A stretch of DNA of 64,000 nt from Bryoerythrophyllum caledonicum. Its lineage: Eukaryota; Streptophyta; Bryopsida; Pottiales; Pottiaceae. The stretch spans positions 12,210,867 through 12,274,866 of the forward strand of contig OZ020523.1 of the NCBI GenBank assembly GCA_963971425.1, read 5' to 3'. Position 1 is the first letter of the stretch. The number at the start of each line of letters is the position of its first letter. This document shows positions 1 to 11,166 of the stretch, in pieces. Both the position numbers and the translations under genes were made by a program. The notes under the pieces are model-generated. The model ran no database searches. It had not been told where the DNA came from and saw nothing but the letters and a program-made list of their open reading frames with translations.

Positions 1-129
1 CTCTTCATGGATGTTGGTGGAGAGGGTGCTCAAACGCTTGTCGAACTGAATCTGTCAAGTAAAAGGCTCATGTGATGGAAAATTCATTTAGTACAACTGT
101 GGGTCGAATTCCATGTTTCTGAAATGAAG

Positions 130-480
130 ACCATAAGCCTGAATTACCAATCCGACGTCCTGTAGGTCAGAGCGTCCAAAAAGACGTCCGACAAACGACA
201 ACGTCCGGACGTTCGGTTGGACGGAACCTTTGGCGGTAATAAACATTTTCAGTGGACATACAGTGAAAACGAGGGTGAAAAAAAAATGATGGTAAATTAG
301 ATTGATTCAATCACGGCCGTCCATTTAGGGAGAAAGCCTGCACGACCGTCCAATCAAGCGATCAAGGAGCACGCGGCCGACCGATCAGCGGATGGCCCGA
401 GGCCGTCCGCTCATGCAGTCGGCACGCGGCCATCCAATCGGGCGGACATTTAAGAGGCCGACTGACGCCTATAAAAGGCT
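130..480 (+). promoter_or_regulatory. CpG-rich promoter-like region with TATA box
   Basis: This is a G+C- and CpG-rich island in otherwise AT-rich DNA. It is full of short variants of GACGTCC, GGCCGTCC and CGGCCGA, including the 12-base palindrome ACGTCCGGACGT at 201-212. A clean TATA box, TATAAAAGG, lies at 470-478. A pyrimidine-rich stretch follows, as expected around a plant transcription start, and the kinase-like reading frame opens about 260 bases downstream. Promoter function is inferred from position and motifs. A similar island lies at 19,720-20,040. Confidence 0.5.
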
Positions 481-733
481 TTTTGCTCTCCCTTTTTCCT
501 CACTTTTCTTCTCCTCCTCATATATTTTGAGTGGATGTTGAGTGGCTTTGGCTGGAAAAATCCATCCATTGGCTCCTCATTTCTGGGAGTTGAAAAATGA
601 TTTATTGGGGGGGAGATTTCGTCAAATTTTACAAAGTTTTTTTTAAAACTTTGTATTTCGTCAAACTCTTGAAAGTTTTTCTTAAAACTATTTAGAGTTT
701 AACTTTCACGCTCGAATTCAATTCCAAACAAAG

Positions 734-2221
734 ATGCCAGGGGACAAAAAGAAATAGAAGGTGGCGGACTTTTATGCGCCGAATTTGCACCCGATTTGAA
801 ACATTCCATTTCAGGAGTGCAAGGATTTCCTCATGGAATTGATCCTACGGTTCTATGAGGAAACTATCGTACGATCTTTGGAGAGCAAGTACGTGAGATA
901 TCGTGACTAGGGCCCCAACAAATTCAAGGTGGAGATGATCCAATACATGATGGTTGCGATACATGCTCTGGAGCGGTTTGCGAAGACGAAGAAGCGAAGG
1001 TATTTGAAGTTCTTGGAGAGCAAGGTGCACGATGCATTATGGAATTCAAAGAACCTGCTTGCAAAATATAGAGAGATTGTCGAGGAAGTGACGAAGGTTT
1101 AAATGGGGTGGTTTTGAAGGCGGATTTGTTTGTCGCTCCAATGAAGCCGTTTGCAAAAATCGGAACCGATGTGGATCTATGGGCTGGTGGAACTTTGAGG
1201 AGGGAAGACGGGAGGAACAAGATCAAATGGCGCATCTGATTGTAATTCCTACAACGGCGATAGTGATTGCAGTGGATGACGCGATCAAGAGAGGTGGATA
1301 TGCTACGATTCAAAAAATTCGGATTAAAGGAGTTTCTAGCATTGAACCATTTTGGAAGTTTGCTACAAAACTATCCAGCCAAGCGCAAACGAGGCTGGAC
1401 CAAGCCAAAATGGAACACCATAACGAATCAATGGCAGTGAGAATTCCACACCCGCGTGTCATACAATTTGCAGCCATTCATGCCTCCAAATACGAAGGGT
1501 ATGCGTATTAGTGGAATGGGGAGACAATACGAGAGATGTTTAATTGTGACTACCAGTACGATGATGTCGTGAATATTCATCTATTGTATAGGAATTACCT
1601 TGAAGACGAGATTATTCATACTCATCAATCCGTACGATTTTCCAAGATACGGATTGAGCTTGCATGGGCATTGTTGCACATCATGAACAAAGTACACAAA
1701 ATCGACCACCTTCACAACGACTTATCTCCAAACAATATTCTCCTCCATTTTTCAGACGATGAATCGCAAGTGTACATCGGAATATGTGATTGGGGCATGA
1801 CAACCGTGTCAAGCGAATTGATGCAGTAACTGTACACGTTCACCGATGCGGAGGCAATGGCTGAGGCTCTACAGAGAAGGTGGTGGGTGGATCCTAGAGT
1901 TGCACATTTACACAGACGCGGTGCTGATGTTCAAATGATTCCGAATTACTCAAAGGCTTTGGAGCAGTATGCAACGCACAAATAGCTCAACGGATCAATG
2001 GCACGACCATGTCTAAAGAGTACGAAAGACTGCAGCAGGAGGGTGGAAGTTGTACAGTCTTCAGAAATCAAGAATTTGCGGATACCTTCCACTTGTACAT
2101 GAGTAGATTGTGTTCCAATGGGAGAGATAACGCTGGAGGATTATCACATATCATCACACGCTTCAGCGACACATGGAACTGGCCCACGCCATGCGAGCAT
2201 TTTCGGACCGCCTATTACTAG
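734..2221 (+). pseudogene. decayed protein-kinase-like gene
   Basis: The translation shows kinase landmarks: a helical segment, then HNDLSPNN at 1,713-1,736 in the place of the catalytic-loop HRD...N, then CDWG at 1,785-1,796 in the place of DFG. HND and DWG variants occur in divergent kinase-like families. An upstream part (from ATG 734) encodes a basic helical segment. The gene is broken: early in-frame stops occur after MPGDKKK and again before 1,105, the frame changes near 1,105, further stops lie at 1,509, 1,827 and about 1,983, and another frame change comes before the last open stretch, 2,009-2,221. Some breaks could be undetected introns, but several are too closely spaced for that. 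The TATA box at 470 fits its promoter. I do not recognise the exact family; it may be a gene carried by a mobile element. Confidence 0.55.
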
Positions 2222-2437
2222 TAGCATGTAGAACTTGCTACTACAATAGCACTAGAATTGCAAAGAGTATTGTAGACATATAAGTAATGACTACAAGTAT
2301 AGTACTAGTTATAAACGTATTACATGCTTTTCTAATTTGGATGGTAGATATATATATATATAGATATATATATTTTTCTTTTATTTTGGATATTTTTATG
2401 CTAGGGTGTATTTTCTATTCTATTCAATTATATTTCT

Positions 2438-3165
2438 TTAATCCCACAAACCTCGTGACAATTTCACTCCAAAAACATTTCAAAATTGTTGATTCTAGTG
2501 CAATGAGTACAGAAGGAATCAAAACCTTATATTGTATCTTTTGACCGTAGGATCTCTATAAAAACTTACTAAGTAACATACTCACAAAATTTCATTCAGT
2601 TTGATCGCACGGCTTAAAGAATTATACCGTTAGAAGTCAAGAAAATGGTTCATTTTCTTCCTTGCCTTAAATTATCAGCAGATATTGACTTCACTTGCTA
2701 TTAAATTGTTGTACTACAGAAGGTCTAAATCTTTTACCATTGTGTAGAGCATGTTGTTAGTTCCGTGCACAACAATTTTGCAAGGTAGAGAAGGGATGTA
2801 GCACATTCAAAACAAGTGTGCAAGGAGTGGAGGTTCTTAAATTGTCAAAAGGTGAATTAAATATTTTTAGAACTTATTTTGTTTTAGAATGATAATCCAA
2901 ACGGTCAATTAGAATGTTTACACCACATATTGTTGTAGAAAAATCGAAAAGTGAAAAATATGAAGATCTCTAGGTTTTATGTTAAAAAGATAAAGTTATT
3001 TTCCCGGCTCCTTTGAAATGTAAAAATAGGTGTAAAAAAATAACACTAAAGACAAGAAGGAGATTGACATCATCAAAAACTCAATATTCTCTCCATGTAT
3101 GGAAAATCTGAATGTCAATAGAGACATCTAGCAAAATCTTGGAGGTGCCCGGAGTCCCAATTCTA
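2438..3165 (-). mobile_element. TTAA-family element, partial diverged copy
   Basis: This copy starts at TTAA (2,438-2,441) with a diverged form of the family's 'gtaccgtgacag' end. It then follows the family order: the ACCGTAGGATCTC block near 2,545, the TTGACTTCACTTG block near 2,688, the AGGTAGAGAAGGG block near 2,784 and the AAAAGTGAAAAATATGAAG block near 2,948. Similarity fades after about 3,165 and the second TTAA end is not recognisable. No coding capacity is visible. Confidence 0.6.
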
Positions 3166-3663
3166 ACTTTGTGTAGTACTAACATTCAAAACATAAATCC
3201 AAAAAATTTGTGTAGCAAGTTTTATGCAAAATCAGTAGGCCTTGGACCTGGAAAATATACCTAGTCCTTGCATTGAAGATGAGTGGGCCCCTCAAGCGGG
3301 CACCCATTTGTGGGGCAATACCCCCTATTTTTTTGTCATAGCTCACTTAAATTTATTTTTTAACTATAAATATTATTAAGTGTCTAAAATTAACTAGGGT
3401 GGACTCCGTTGTAGTAATTAGGGGATTCTTCATTTTCAAAAAGATTGTGAAAGGTACGATGATTGAAGAAATAACCAAAACTATTGTAATATTTTACAAA
3501 TCCATTTTCTTACCTTTTGCAAATCCAAACGGTGAAAACAAATGTTTTGATTGTTTTTTGTTGTAGAAAAAAAAAGAGTGGGAATAAAGTCAAAATCTCC
3601 ACTTTTTCTATGGAAATAAAGAAATTGTTTGTAAGTGTTTTTGCATTGTGCCCAAAAACATGT
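3166..3663. other. intergenic, weak repeat traces
   Basis: No gene is visible. Around 3,520-3,630 there are weak traces of the TTAA-family interior (minus orientation), too diverged to delimit. Confidence 0.4.
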
Positions 3664-4600
3664 TTAACCCCTTAACACCCAATAGTCCATGGCCTGGAGT
3701 CTTAAAGGTTTGGGCAAGTTCATATGGTATCAATTTGTAACATTCCTCTTTGAAATTTTTATTGTAGATGGAAATTGCTAAAAGCTTTGTGAGAGTCCAT
3801 TTTTTTCCTAAATCCAACATTCTATGAAAAAAGTTATTGGGTTTTGAGTATTAAACGGGGAGAGCGGGCACGTCAGGCACCTCCAAAAACTTTTGCTAGG
3901 TCACTCTATTAAATGTGAAATTTTCAATACTAGCAAGTAATATTTTTTCCCTTCATGGTGTCAAAAAAATGTCTTGTCTTTAGTGAAAAATAGCATTCAA
4001 ACCCAAGTCAAACATTTTTGCACATTGTCGGGCAAGCTACTTATAAACTTCTTCTTTTCCACATATAGCTTAGAGATTTTCATATTTTTTACTTTTTTTT
4101 TCCGACAACAATGTGTAGTGTAAATCTTCTTATTGACCATTTGGATTATCAAGCTAAAACATATTAATCTCACAAAAAATTCAATCGCGAATTGGCAATT
4201 TTTAACCTCCACTCCTTGCACACTTGTTTTGAATATGCTACACCCCTCTTCTACCTCTAAAATTTGGTGTGTTGGGAACTAACATCACGCTTAACACAAT
4301 TGTATTTAGCCCTTGTGTAGTGCAAACATTTGACATGAAGTAAAGTCAAAGTCTGCTAATCCAGTGAACGCAAGGAAGAAAATGAACCATTTGTTTGACT
4401 TGAAACACGTAGATCTTTCAATCCGTGCGGTCGAAGATTATGAAATTTACTTGAGTACGTTACTAAATAAGTTGTATTTGGGATCCTACGGTCAAAACTA
4501 GTAATCAAGGTTTTTGTTTCCTTCTTTATTCATTGCACTAGAAACCAACTATTTTGAAGTGTTTTTGGTGTGAAACTGTCACGGTACCCATAGGGGTTAA
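3664..4600 (+). mobile_element. TTAA-family element, complete (937 bp)
   Basis: This full-length copy is bounded by TTAA at 3,664-3,667 and 4,597-4,600. The left end reads TTAACCCCTTAAC and the right end ACGGTACCCATAGGGGTTAA. It has no open reading frame of note, so it is a non-autonomous (MITE-like) element. The TTAA target and CCCC-type tips fit the piggyBac superfamily; Kolobok and Sola3 also use TTAA. It directly abuts, on its right, another family copy that is truncated. Confidence 0.8.
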
Positions 4601-5265
4601 GTGGAAAATAGCATAATAATCTAAGTCAAACATTTTCACACATTGTCACACTTCGTCAAACAAGGTACCAAAAACACTTTTTCTTTTCCACGTAAAACTA
4701 TGATATCTTCATATTCTTACATTTTATTTTTTCTACCACAAGATGTGGTCAAAATCTTTATATTGACCAATCGGATTATCATCCTAAAATATATTTAGTT
4801 CACAAAACAATATTACGTGAATTTGCAATTTTATGAAATGCCACTCTATGCACATTCGTTTTGAATACGCTACACCCCTTTTCTATCTCTAAAAGTTGTT
4901 GTACAAGGAAAGAACATCATACTAACATGTTGGTAATGTTTACCGACCTTGTGTAGTGCAAAAAATTGACACCCACTGAAGTCAAGGGCTGTTGATCTAC
5001 TCAACGCAAGGAAGGAAAAGAACAATTTTCTCAACGTTTAGGGACTACAATCTTTCAATCCATCTTATTTTTTACATTTTCTTTTTTCTACTACAACATA
5101 TGGTGTGCCCCTTCTTCTTGACCGTTTGAATTGTCATCCTAAAACATACTCATACAATCTGTCCGGTCAAACTTTGTGAAATTTAGTGCTACAAATTTAT
5201 AAGGATCCTACGGCTAATTATATAGAACAAAAGGTTATGTTTCTCTCTTACTCATGCCACAAGAA
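4601..5265 (+). mobile_element. TTAA-family element, 5'-truncated copy
   Basis: Immediately after the TTAA at 4,600 the sequence resumes inside a second copy of the same family (the GTGGAAAATAGCAT block, then the CACATTGTCACAC block). It runs in family order to about 5,265. Its left half is absent. This suggests that the complete copy at 3,664-4,600 landed in or next to it, followed by loss of the left part. Confidence 0.6.
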
Positions 5266-5750
5266 CGGGCATTTATGTTGGTTACAAAAGGTGCAAATTG
5301 AATATTATTCCCTACCAGTCTCCACACTCTAAAATATAAAGCTTGAAAGGAATCTCTCTTATGTCATTGATGGGTATAGTGAAATTGGCACTTGGGGAAG
5401 AGTGCTAGTCGTGGAGGCCAATTCCCCAAATAATGGTGTTGAAAAAGTATTACAATAGCAATTGTTTTGAGGACAACATGATGTATAACCCGTAAGAGTT
5501 TAAGGCTATTTTACACCAAACACACTTCGTGGACACAAGTTCTTACACCTCATATAAATTTCACAATAAATCAAAACATTTAATTTCTAATAAGGTAACA
5601 TACATTCCGTATATATATTGTCATGGCCGCAATATTGACATATATCCTACTGGAAAAAAACATTAAAATATTGATAATGATGTCAAAAATTGTGACCAAC
5701 TACTACGACATCACTTATCTAGACTATACCTAAAGTATGCTAATGCATAC
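5266..5750. other. intergenic, nothing recognised
   Basis: AT-rich sequence with no supported gene or repeat. It lies just downstream of the stop codon of the split minus-strand gene and probably includes its 3' untranslated region. Confidence 0.4.
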
Positions 5751-6236
5751 TCAATCTTCACTAGAGTTGCTATCGTATCTACGACTTGGCCCTGTACCAC
5801 TCGAGTATGGCCCACCCGAATACATGTCACGCATTGAATTATATTGCATTTCCATGAAGCGGGAATCGTCTTCAAGTTTGCGGATGTATTCTTCTTGGCT
5901 TTGGATGGTGGCTTCACGCATTTGCCTATCAAAATCATCCTCCTCTTGGTTACAAGAACTTCGACAGGACGGTGGTGGAGTATGATAATTTCCATGCATG
6001 CTTCTTCCATATTCATGGAAGGTAGCAGGAACATTATCTGGTATGATTTGTGGCGGCTCCTCTCTCCGGGGATTCTGGTACATCTCATACGTATTCCTCG
6101 TATGTGCATCTGTATAAGTAGTAGGGGTGTAGCTTCTCATATTGTATTGACCGCTCTCGTAGTAATGGCCTTTGCTTGGATTACCAAATGTAAAGGGGGA
6201 TGCATTTGGATTGTTGCCATAAGAACAGTCTCTATA
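5751..6236 (-). pseudogene. 3' part of a gene split by the 12.8 kb element
   Basis: On the minus strand an open frame runs from the element boundary to a TGA stop (rc of 5,751-5,753), about 160 codons. The product is hydrophilic, rich in Y, S, N, G and P, with an acidic, probably helical segment (from EEDDFDRQMREAT to RKLEDD) and a low-complexity C-terminus ending NSSED. It has no initiator of its own. The open frame continues from the fragment at 19,009-19,551 once the element and one TATA copy are left out, joining as ...HNY + RDCSYG.... The composition of the two halves matches. Family unknown; it could be a host gene or an accessory gene of an older transposon. Confidence 0.55.
6233..6236. 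repeat. 4-bp target site duplication, left copy (TATA)
   Basis: TATA sits immediately outside the left terminal inverted repeat. The matching copy is at 19,009-19,012. Only a 4-base duplication keeps the interrupted reading frame intact; a 2-base TA duplication would shift it. Confidence 0.65.
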
Positions 6237-6268
6237 AACACGCAATTAAGCAATTATGCACTTGGCCA
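6237..6268 (+). repeat. left terminal inverted repeat of the 12.8 kb element
   Basis: It begins AACACGCAATTAAGC and matches the reverse complement of 18,977-19,008 at 30 of 32 positions by eye. It is followed by AAAAGTGCACTTGGG, which is also found near the right end of the 2.2 kb relative. Confidence 0.75.
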
Positions 6269-6809
6269 TTTAAAAGTGCACTTGGGTACAACGGCGGCCA
6301 TTGCGAACAAAAGTGGCAAAATTGAAAAAAAAAAAAAAAAATCAAAGAAAAAAAATGTTTTCCTAAGGAAAAAAAATTGAGCTTCTGCAACAATATTATG
6401 TACAATTATGGTTGTTCATATTGGAAGCGATTTTTTGGCATTTTCAACTAATTTGTGGTGTCCCTTCGTTAATACTAGATAATTGTGTATTTAATATAGT
6501 TTCACAATATTCCAAAGATAGATTTGAAGAATTGTAATATATAAACAGACGTAATTACAAAAAAACATACTTTTTGCAAGGGTTGGCAGTTGATTAAAAG
6601 ATATTCTACATAGTACATAATGCATACAATGGTGAAAACTAAATATAGATGCTTCAACAATTGGACTTAGCACCGATAGTAAACACAGCTTTACTCTAAA
6701 GGATTAATGACATAACGTCTTACATCACCCTTAGAATATACTACTCTTACACATACAGTATATATCAATTACCATACACAACTAGTATACTCTAAAAAAG
6801 GCACACTAT
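6269..6809. other. element 3' flank, no gene
   Basis: Sequence between the left terminal repeat and the stop of the DUF7869-like gene. It includes a poly-A run near 6,324-6,340 and AT-rich DNA. It probably holds the 3' untranslated region of the minus-strand gene; nothing else is recognised. Confidence 0.4.
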
Positions 6810-9800
6810 CTACTCCATAGAATTTAGGGCTGCTTGCAAACGGTCGTCATCGATAGCTTCGGTTTGCATTGCAATATATTGTAGGATGTGAGCCTTTGCC
6901 GATTGAAGAATGCGAATCCTGCTTTCAACTTGCACTCCAAATACATTGCGCTTTCTGCACCCGTTGGCCCCGGACATGGTTCTTTCCGGTGTGTCTACCC
7001 ATGAAAAAATGCATGCATCTTTCTCTACCCAACTATGGTTCTCCCCAGATGGCTCCCAGAATGAATCCATGCAATTCGCATATCGTTGTGCAGAAGATCC
7101 ATGTCCATCAGCAACCCCCCTTTGGATGATGGGCCAATACCAACAAACTTTAATCTTAAGTCTCCATCGGTTTTTTCCTTCCTCAATCACTTTCCCCACA
7201 TAGAATGGTACACCGCCTTCTATCTCTGCTCGATCAACACTCAAGGCTACAAACTGTCCACAACGGATATCAGATTGTGGATTAAATGGTGGAAATGGGT
7301 CGTGATTACCTTCATACATTGCTCCTTCTTCGGCGCGTTCCTCAACATAGTTGCGCTCTGTTTGTTGTGCCCTACGCACTGCTTGATTAGAGGGTCTTCC
7401 TCTACGAGGACCAAAGTATCCTCGAGCCTCGGCATTTGGAAGCATGGCCACTACCTGCTCTACGACATGTACCTCGCGATTTTCTTCACTTGCACCATCC
7501 ATTACATCCAAAGATGCACTCTCTGTAGGTCCGATGTTGGAAAACTCTGAAGGCCAAAACGGTGAGGTACGATGCTCATTGCTACGGTCTTTGTGTGGAA
7601 ATTGAGCTAAATAGAGTTTCAATCTTTCAGCCTCTACTTTTGCCTCACGATTCTTGTCCTCATGCTGCAACCGTTGAATGCACCTTTGTTTATATGTAAT
7701 GAAGTCATCCAACGCCTTCAACTCCCGTTCGTCCGCTGCAAATACTTCCGCAAACGATGGTCGCTCATCCCTACTTGGCAATGACCTCAAAGTTTTCGTC
7801 CCTGCCTCCGGTCCCCATGGATCCTTGCAATAATGCTTGTGTTGTACTCGAACCTCACGAGTCCCTTCTCGATTGTCCATATAGAATCGCATGTGGTGCG
7901 GAAATGTTATGCCCACCAATGAATCCTGACCTGTCAATAAGTGAGGAGTTATGAACATTTTCCAATCCCATACATTCTCTAGCAGCCGCGCGCTAACAAA
8001 TGCCTCTGTAGGGGATGTTCCTCGTTCTATAAGACTCATCATTTCCTTCAACGAATCCACGTCCGACCTCTTCAACGTATTTGATATACAACTGAAGCGT
8101 TGATCAATATCTTCGTGTGTATGGCCCACTATGAGAAAAGATAGTTCTACCTCCTGAAAAAACCCCAATCCCACCAATGTAGCACATAGAGCAAACATAT
8201 AAATGTTTTTGTTCTCACGTGTGCAGTTGTCCGCCTGAATTCGCAATGTTGGTGGCAAAAAGCCCCTCCTCCGCAACACATCTCCTATCACGTACAACAA
8301 TGTACTCACGACTTGGTTGCTATCGTGTTTGTGGTGAGCCCCAAACCACACGTCGCAATATAAACCAATCCCATGTACAAGAGCACCACATAGATGGGTC
8401 TTCACAAATCGGTGTTCAATGTTCTTCACAGTCTGACGCATCCTCGGTACCATGGTCGTATTTTGGTCCATGCCATCCACTATGATGCACATGTACAACT
8501 CAGGGCTAATATAACACGACCTCTTGAATATCCAATAATGCCTACGTTCTTCCATCTGGTTGCGCAGATGCAACATAAACAACTCCTTTATTTGTATCCT
8601 TGCATCCGCATTGGTGGTTCCCTCCATGGCACATTTATACTCCCAACAATGATAACACTTTGAGAATCTTGAGAATGGAGGTACCTGAACGTGGGGATAC
8701 TTGATGCGCCACATCCTCCGGAACGAACTCATAGAAATGGTTTCTCCATTACAAATTCTCTTGATCTCCTCGTTCACGTAATTGAATACATCAAATTTGG
8801 CTGTATTCATAGGAAGGAGAATGAGAGGCACCACTTCGTTGTCACTCTTACGGCGAATACAACGATGAGGTTGAGGACAACCAGCTTCATCGACAAATGA
8901 TTTAAAGCAAGCATCTGCTGCAGACATTCTAGTGCTCTCTCTGATCGGATCTGAAAGGGTATTGCCGTGAATCGATGTCACTCTTCCATATATTAGACAA
9001 TCCTTCTTCAATTGCTTAAAGCGCCTCTGTGAATATCCAACCCCAAGAGCGTAGCAAGCATTGCAAACTTCTTTCCCATCTAACTTTGTTACAAACTTGT
9101 CTCGACGAGTTCCTTCCGTCCTTGTATAAAAAGAAACCAACATCTGTCTCATCCACGTACTTCGTACTGAAAACTCAGTAGCCCATGCATTATATCGCAT
9201 GTCCAATAGATACCTTGCTGGAACGTCCCTCAAACAATTGCGTTTGCATCCTCCTTGTGCCATTGCAATTTGCACGCTTCTAAGCGATACCTTAAATGGT
9301 GCAGCTTCTGTCAATGATGTCTCCCTTGAATCTCTCCTTCTCCTATTTTGCATAGAATAGGGACGACGTGCTGGTCTCAGATAAGAAAATCCATCTACAT
9401 GGGGCAAATCTTGGATATTTGAGGGAGTAGGCTGGGAAAACGGCGAATTTTCATCTATGGCGTTAGAAGCTTGACTACTGCGTCGAGACCTCTGGGTGGA
9501 TCCAGGTGTGTTGATGAACTCAGGGAAATTAAATTCTGGAGCCATCACTTGTGCAGGCGCTATCTGTGATCCAATGTCACCATGGACACCTGTAATATCA
9601 GGTTCTACAGCCACTACACGTAGCAAAGATCGATGCCATCGAATGATCAAGCCCATACACATGCCAAGGCGTTCTCCTACAATCTCTCCGGTCCAATGCA
9701 ATGCATCATCTACCCTAGTGATACGCACCGCCACCTCGTATGGGAACAACTTCGACCCATTCAATTCCATGCCACTTTTGAATGCATGCTCCCTAGTTGC

Positions 9801-10001
9801 TAAGCCCACCACATCTCCTCTCTCAGAAAGCAATTCTACGGCCGTATCTAATTCAGATGTCATGATCCCAACAGATCTCTGTTGAATTTGCCTTGCACGT
9901 GCTGCTCGTACTAAACGAGCCCCCACTGAGCTATTGGAATGTATATTATCCATTTGGATGTGTGGCCGTATCGAAGGAGTCTGAATCGTGCGGCTCTCCA
10001 T
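6810..10001 (-). CDS. DUF7869-like (RNase-H-fold, putative transposase) protein
   Basis: This uninterrupted frame of 1,063 codons runs from MESRTIQ (10,001). The frame stays open 13 codons further, but the bases just before the ATG (TTTTTAATAG) look like a 3' splice site, so I prefer this start. In the frame counted from 10,040, three conserved acidic blocks occur: VDGMDQ near residue 520, QADNCTRENKN near 603, and GHTHEDIDQ near 640. This is the pattern I recall for DUF7869 proteins, which resemble RNase-H-fold DDE nucleases. Upstream lies CNACYALGVGYSQRR, also typical of such proteins. The C-terminus (VALSVDRAE, VCWYWP, W-rich) looks like a small beta-barrel reader domain. It is the best transposase candidate for the surrounding element. 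Its activity is inferred, not shown. It reads away from the shared central region towards the left terminus. Confidence 0.8.
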   Translation of the reverse strand: MESRTIQTPSIRPHIQMDNIHSNSSVGARLVRAARARQIQQRSVGIMTSELDTAVELLSERGDVVGLATREHAFKSGMELNGSKLFPYEVAVRITRVDDALHWTGEIVGERLGMCMGLIIRWHRSLLRVVAVEPDITGVHGDIGSQIAPAQVMAPEFNFPEFINTPGSTQRSRRSSQASNAIDENSPFSQPTPSNIQDLPHVDGFSYLRPARRPYSMQNRRRRDSRETSLTEAAPFKVSLRSVQIAMAQGGCKRNCLRDVPARYLLDMRYNAWATEFSVRSTWMRQMLVSFYTRTEGTRRDKFVTKLDGKEVCNACYALGVGYSQRRFKQLKKDCLIYGRVTSIHGNTLSDPIRESTRMSAADACFKSFVDEAGCPQPHRCIRRKSDNEVVPLILLPMNTAKFDVFNYVNEEIKRICNGETISMSSFRRMWRIKYPHVQVPPFSRFSKCYHCWEYKCAMEGTTNADARIQIKELFMLHLRNQMEERRHYWIFKRSCYISPELYMCIIVDGMDQNTTMVPRMRQTVKNIEHRFVKTHLCGALVHGIGLYCDVWFGAHHKHDSNQVVSTLLYVIGDVLRRRGFLPPTLRIQADNCTRENKNIYMFALCATLVGLGFFQEVELSFLIVGHTHEDIDQRFSCISNTLKRSDVDSLKEMMSLIERGTSPTEAFVSARLLENVWDWKMFITPHLLTGQDSLVGITFPHHMRFYMDNREGTREVRVQHKHYCKDPWGPEAGTKTLRSLPSRDERPSFAEVFAADERELKALDDFITYKQRCIQRLQHEDKNREAKVEAERLKLYLAQFPHKDRSNEHRTSPFWPSEFSNIGPTESASLDVMDGASEENREVHVVEQVVAMLPNAEARGYFGPRRGRPSNQAVRRAQQTERNYVEERAEEGAMYEGNHDPFPPFNPQSDIRCGQFVALSVDRAEIEGGVPFYVGKVIEEGKNRWRLKIKVCWYWPIIQRGVADGHGSSAQRYANCMDSFWEPSGENHSWVEKDACIFSWVDTPERTMSGANGCRKRNVFGVQVESRIRILQSAKAHILQYIAMQTEAIDDDRLQAALNSME

Positions 10002-10219
10002 TATCACTATTAAAAACATAGGAACATTATGGCTGCACATTAGTCAAAATACATGTACTAATTCTAAACCTTCAAAGCACCATTCATCTAATAAAAGAAA
10101 TGTTTCTAAACACATATTTACTGTTCAAAATATGATGATGAAATTGGACTTTTTGATAAAATTGCTTTGAAATGAAAAAAATTAGAATTTGTAGAGCATG
10201 AATTCCTTGCACGGAGTCT

Positions 10220-11166
10220 TTAACCCTGAAGGTACAATGACAGTCTTACACAAAAAAGACTTCAAAATTGTTGGATTCTAATGCAATAAACAAAAATGGA
10301 GACGAAAAATTTAATTTCTAGTTTTGACCGTAGGATCTCACTTAAGGTTTATTAAGTAATATATAAACAAAATTTCATAAACTTTGACCGCACAGATTGA
10401 AAGATAATAGTGTTTGAGTCAAGCATATGGTTCATTTTCTTTCCTGCGTGGAGTGGATTAGTAGATTTTGACTTCACTTGGTGTCAAATTTTTGCACTAC
10501 AGAAGGTCTAAATCCATAACCATCTTGTTAAGCATGATGTTAGTTCCTTGTACACCAATTTTTAGAGGTAGAGAACGGGTGTAGCATATTCAAAACAATT
10601 GAGCAAGGAGTGGAAGTTCGGAATTTGTTAATTCACTCTGTAGATTTTTGTGAACTTAATATGTTTTAGATTGGTACTCCAAAAGGTCAATAAGAAGGTT
10701 TACACCACATATTGTTCTGGAAAAAATAAAAACTAAAAAATAAAAAGATATCTAGGTTTTATTTGAAAAACAAGACGTTTTGTGGATACCTTGCCCAACA
10801 CTGGCTGACAATGTGTGAAAATGTTTGTGTTGGTATGTTATTTTTCACTAAAGACAAGAACTTATTTTGACAACATCAAAGGAAATAATATTACTTGCAA
10901 GTACTGAAAATCTCACATTTAACAGAGTGTCTAAGCAAAAGTTTTTGGACGTGTCGGACTTGCCCGCTCTCCCCATTTGAAATTCAAAACCCTTATACTT
11001 TTTTATCAAATGTCCAATTAAGGTAAAAATTGTTTTCCCACTGAAGTCTTGGTAATGCCTTTCTATAGTAAAATTTTCAAAGAAGGAATGTTGAAAACTG
11101 ACACCATAGGAACGTGCCTAAATTTTGAAAAATCTTATTTATGACACATGATCCTTTAGGGGCTAA
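10220..11166 (-). mobile_element. TTAA-family element, complete (947 bp), inside the 12.8 kb element
   Basis: It starts TTAACCCTGAAGGTACAATG at 10,220 and ends with GATCCTTTAGGGGCTAA at 11,166, where the terminal TTAA has become CTAA. All interior family blocks are in order. It lies 5' of the DUF7869-like gene, possibly in an intron, and so entered the larger element after that element was assembled. No ORF. Confidence 0.75.

Noticed and set aside
6225-6244. Terminal repeat beginning further out at CTATAAAC
   Set aside because: CTATAAAC is shared by both flanks, but reading TATA as target duplication restores the interrupted frame, while the longer repeat leaves no duplication.
5844-6380. 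178-codon plus-strand frame
   Set aside because: It is antisense to the better-supported minus frame and crosses the transposon boundary.
10002-10040. 13-codon N-terminal extension of the DUF7869-like protein
   Set aside because: The bases before the ATG at 10,001 resemble a 3' splice site, so the extension is probably intron.
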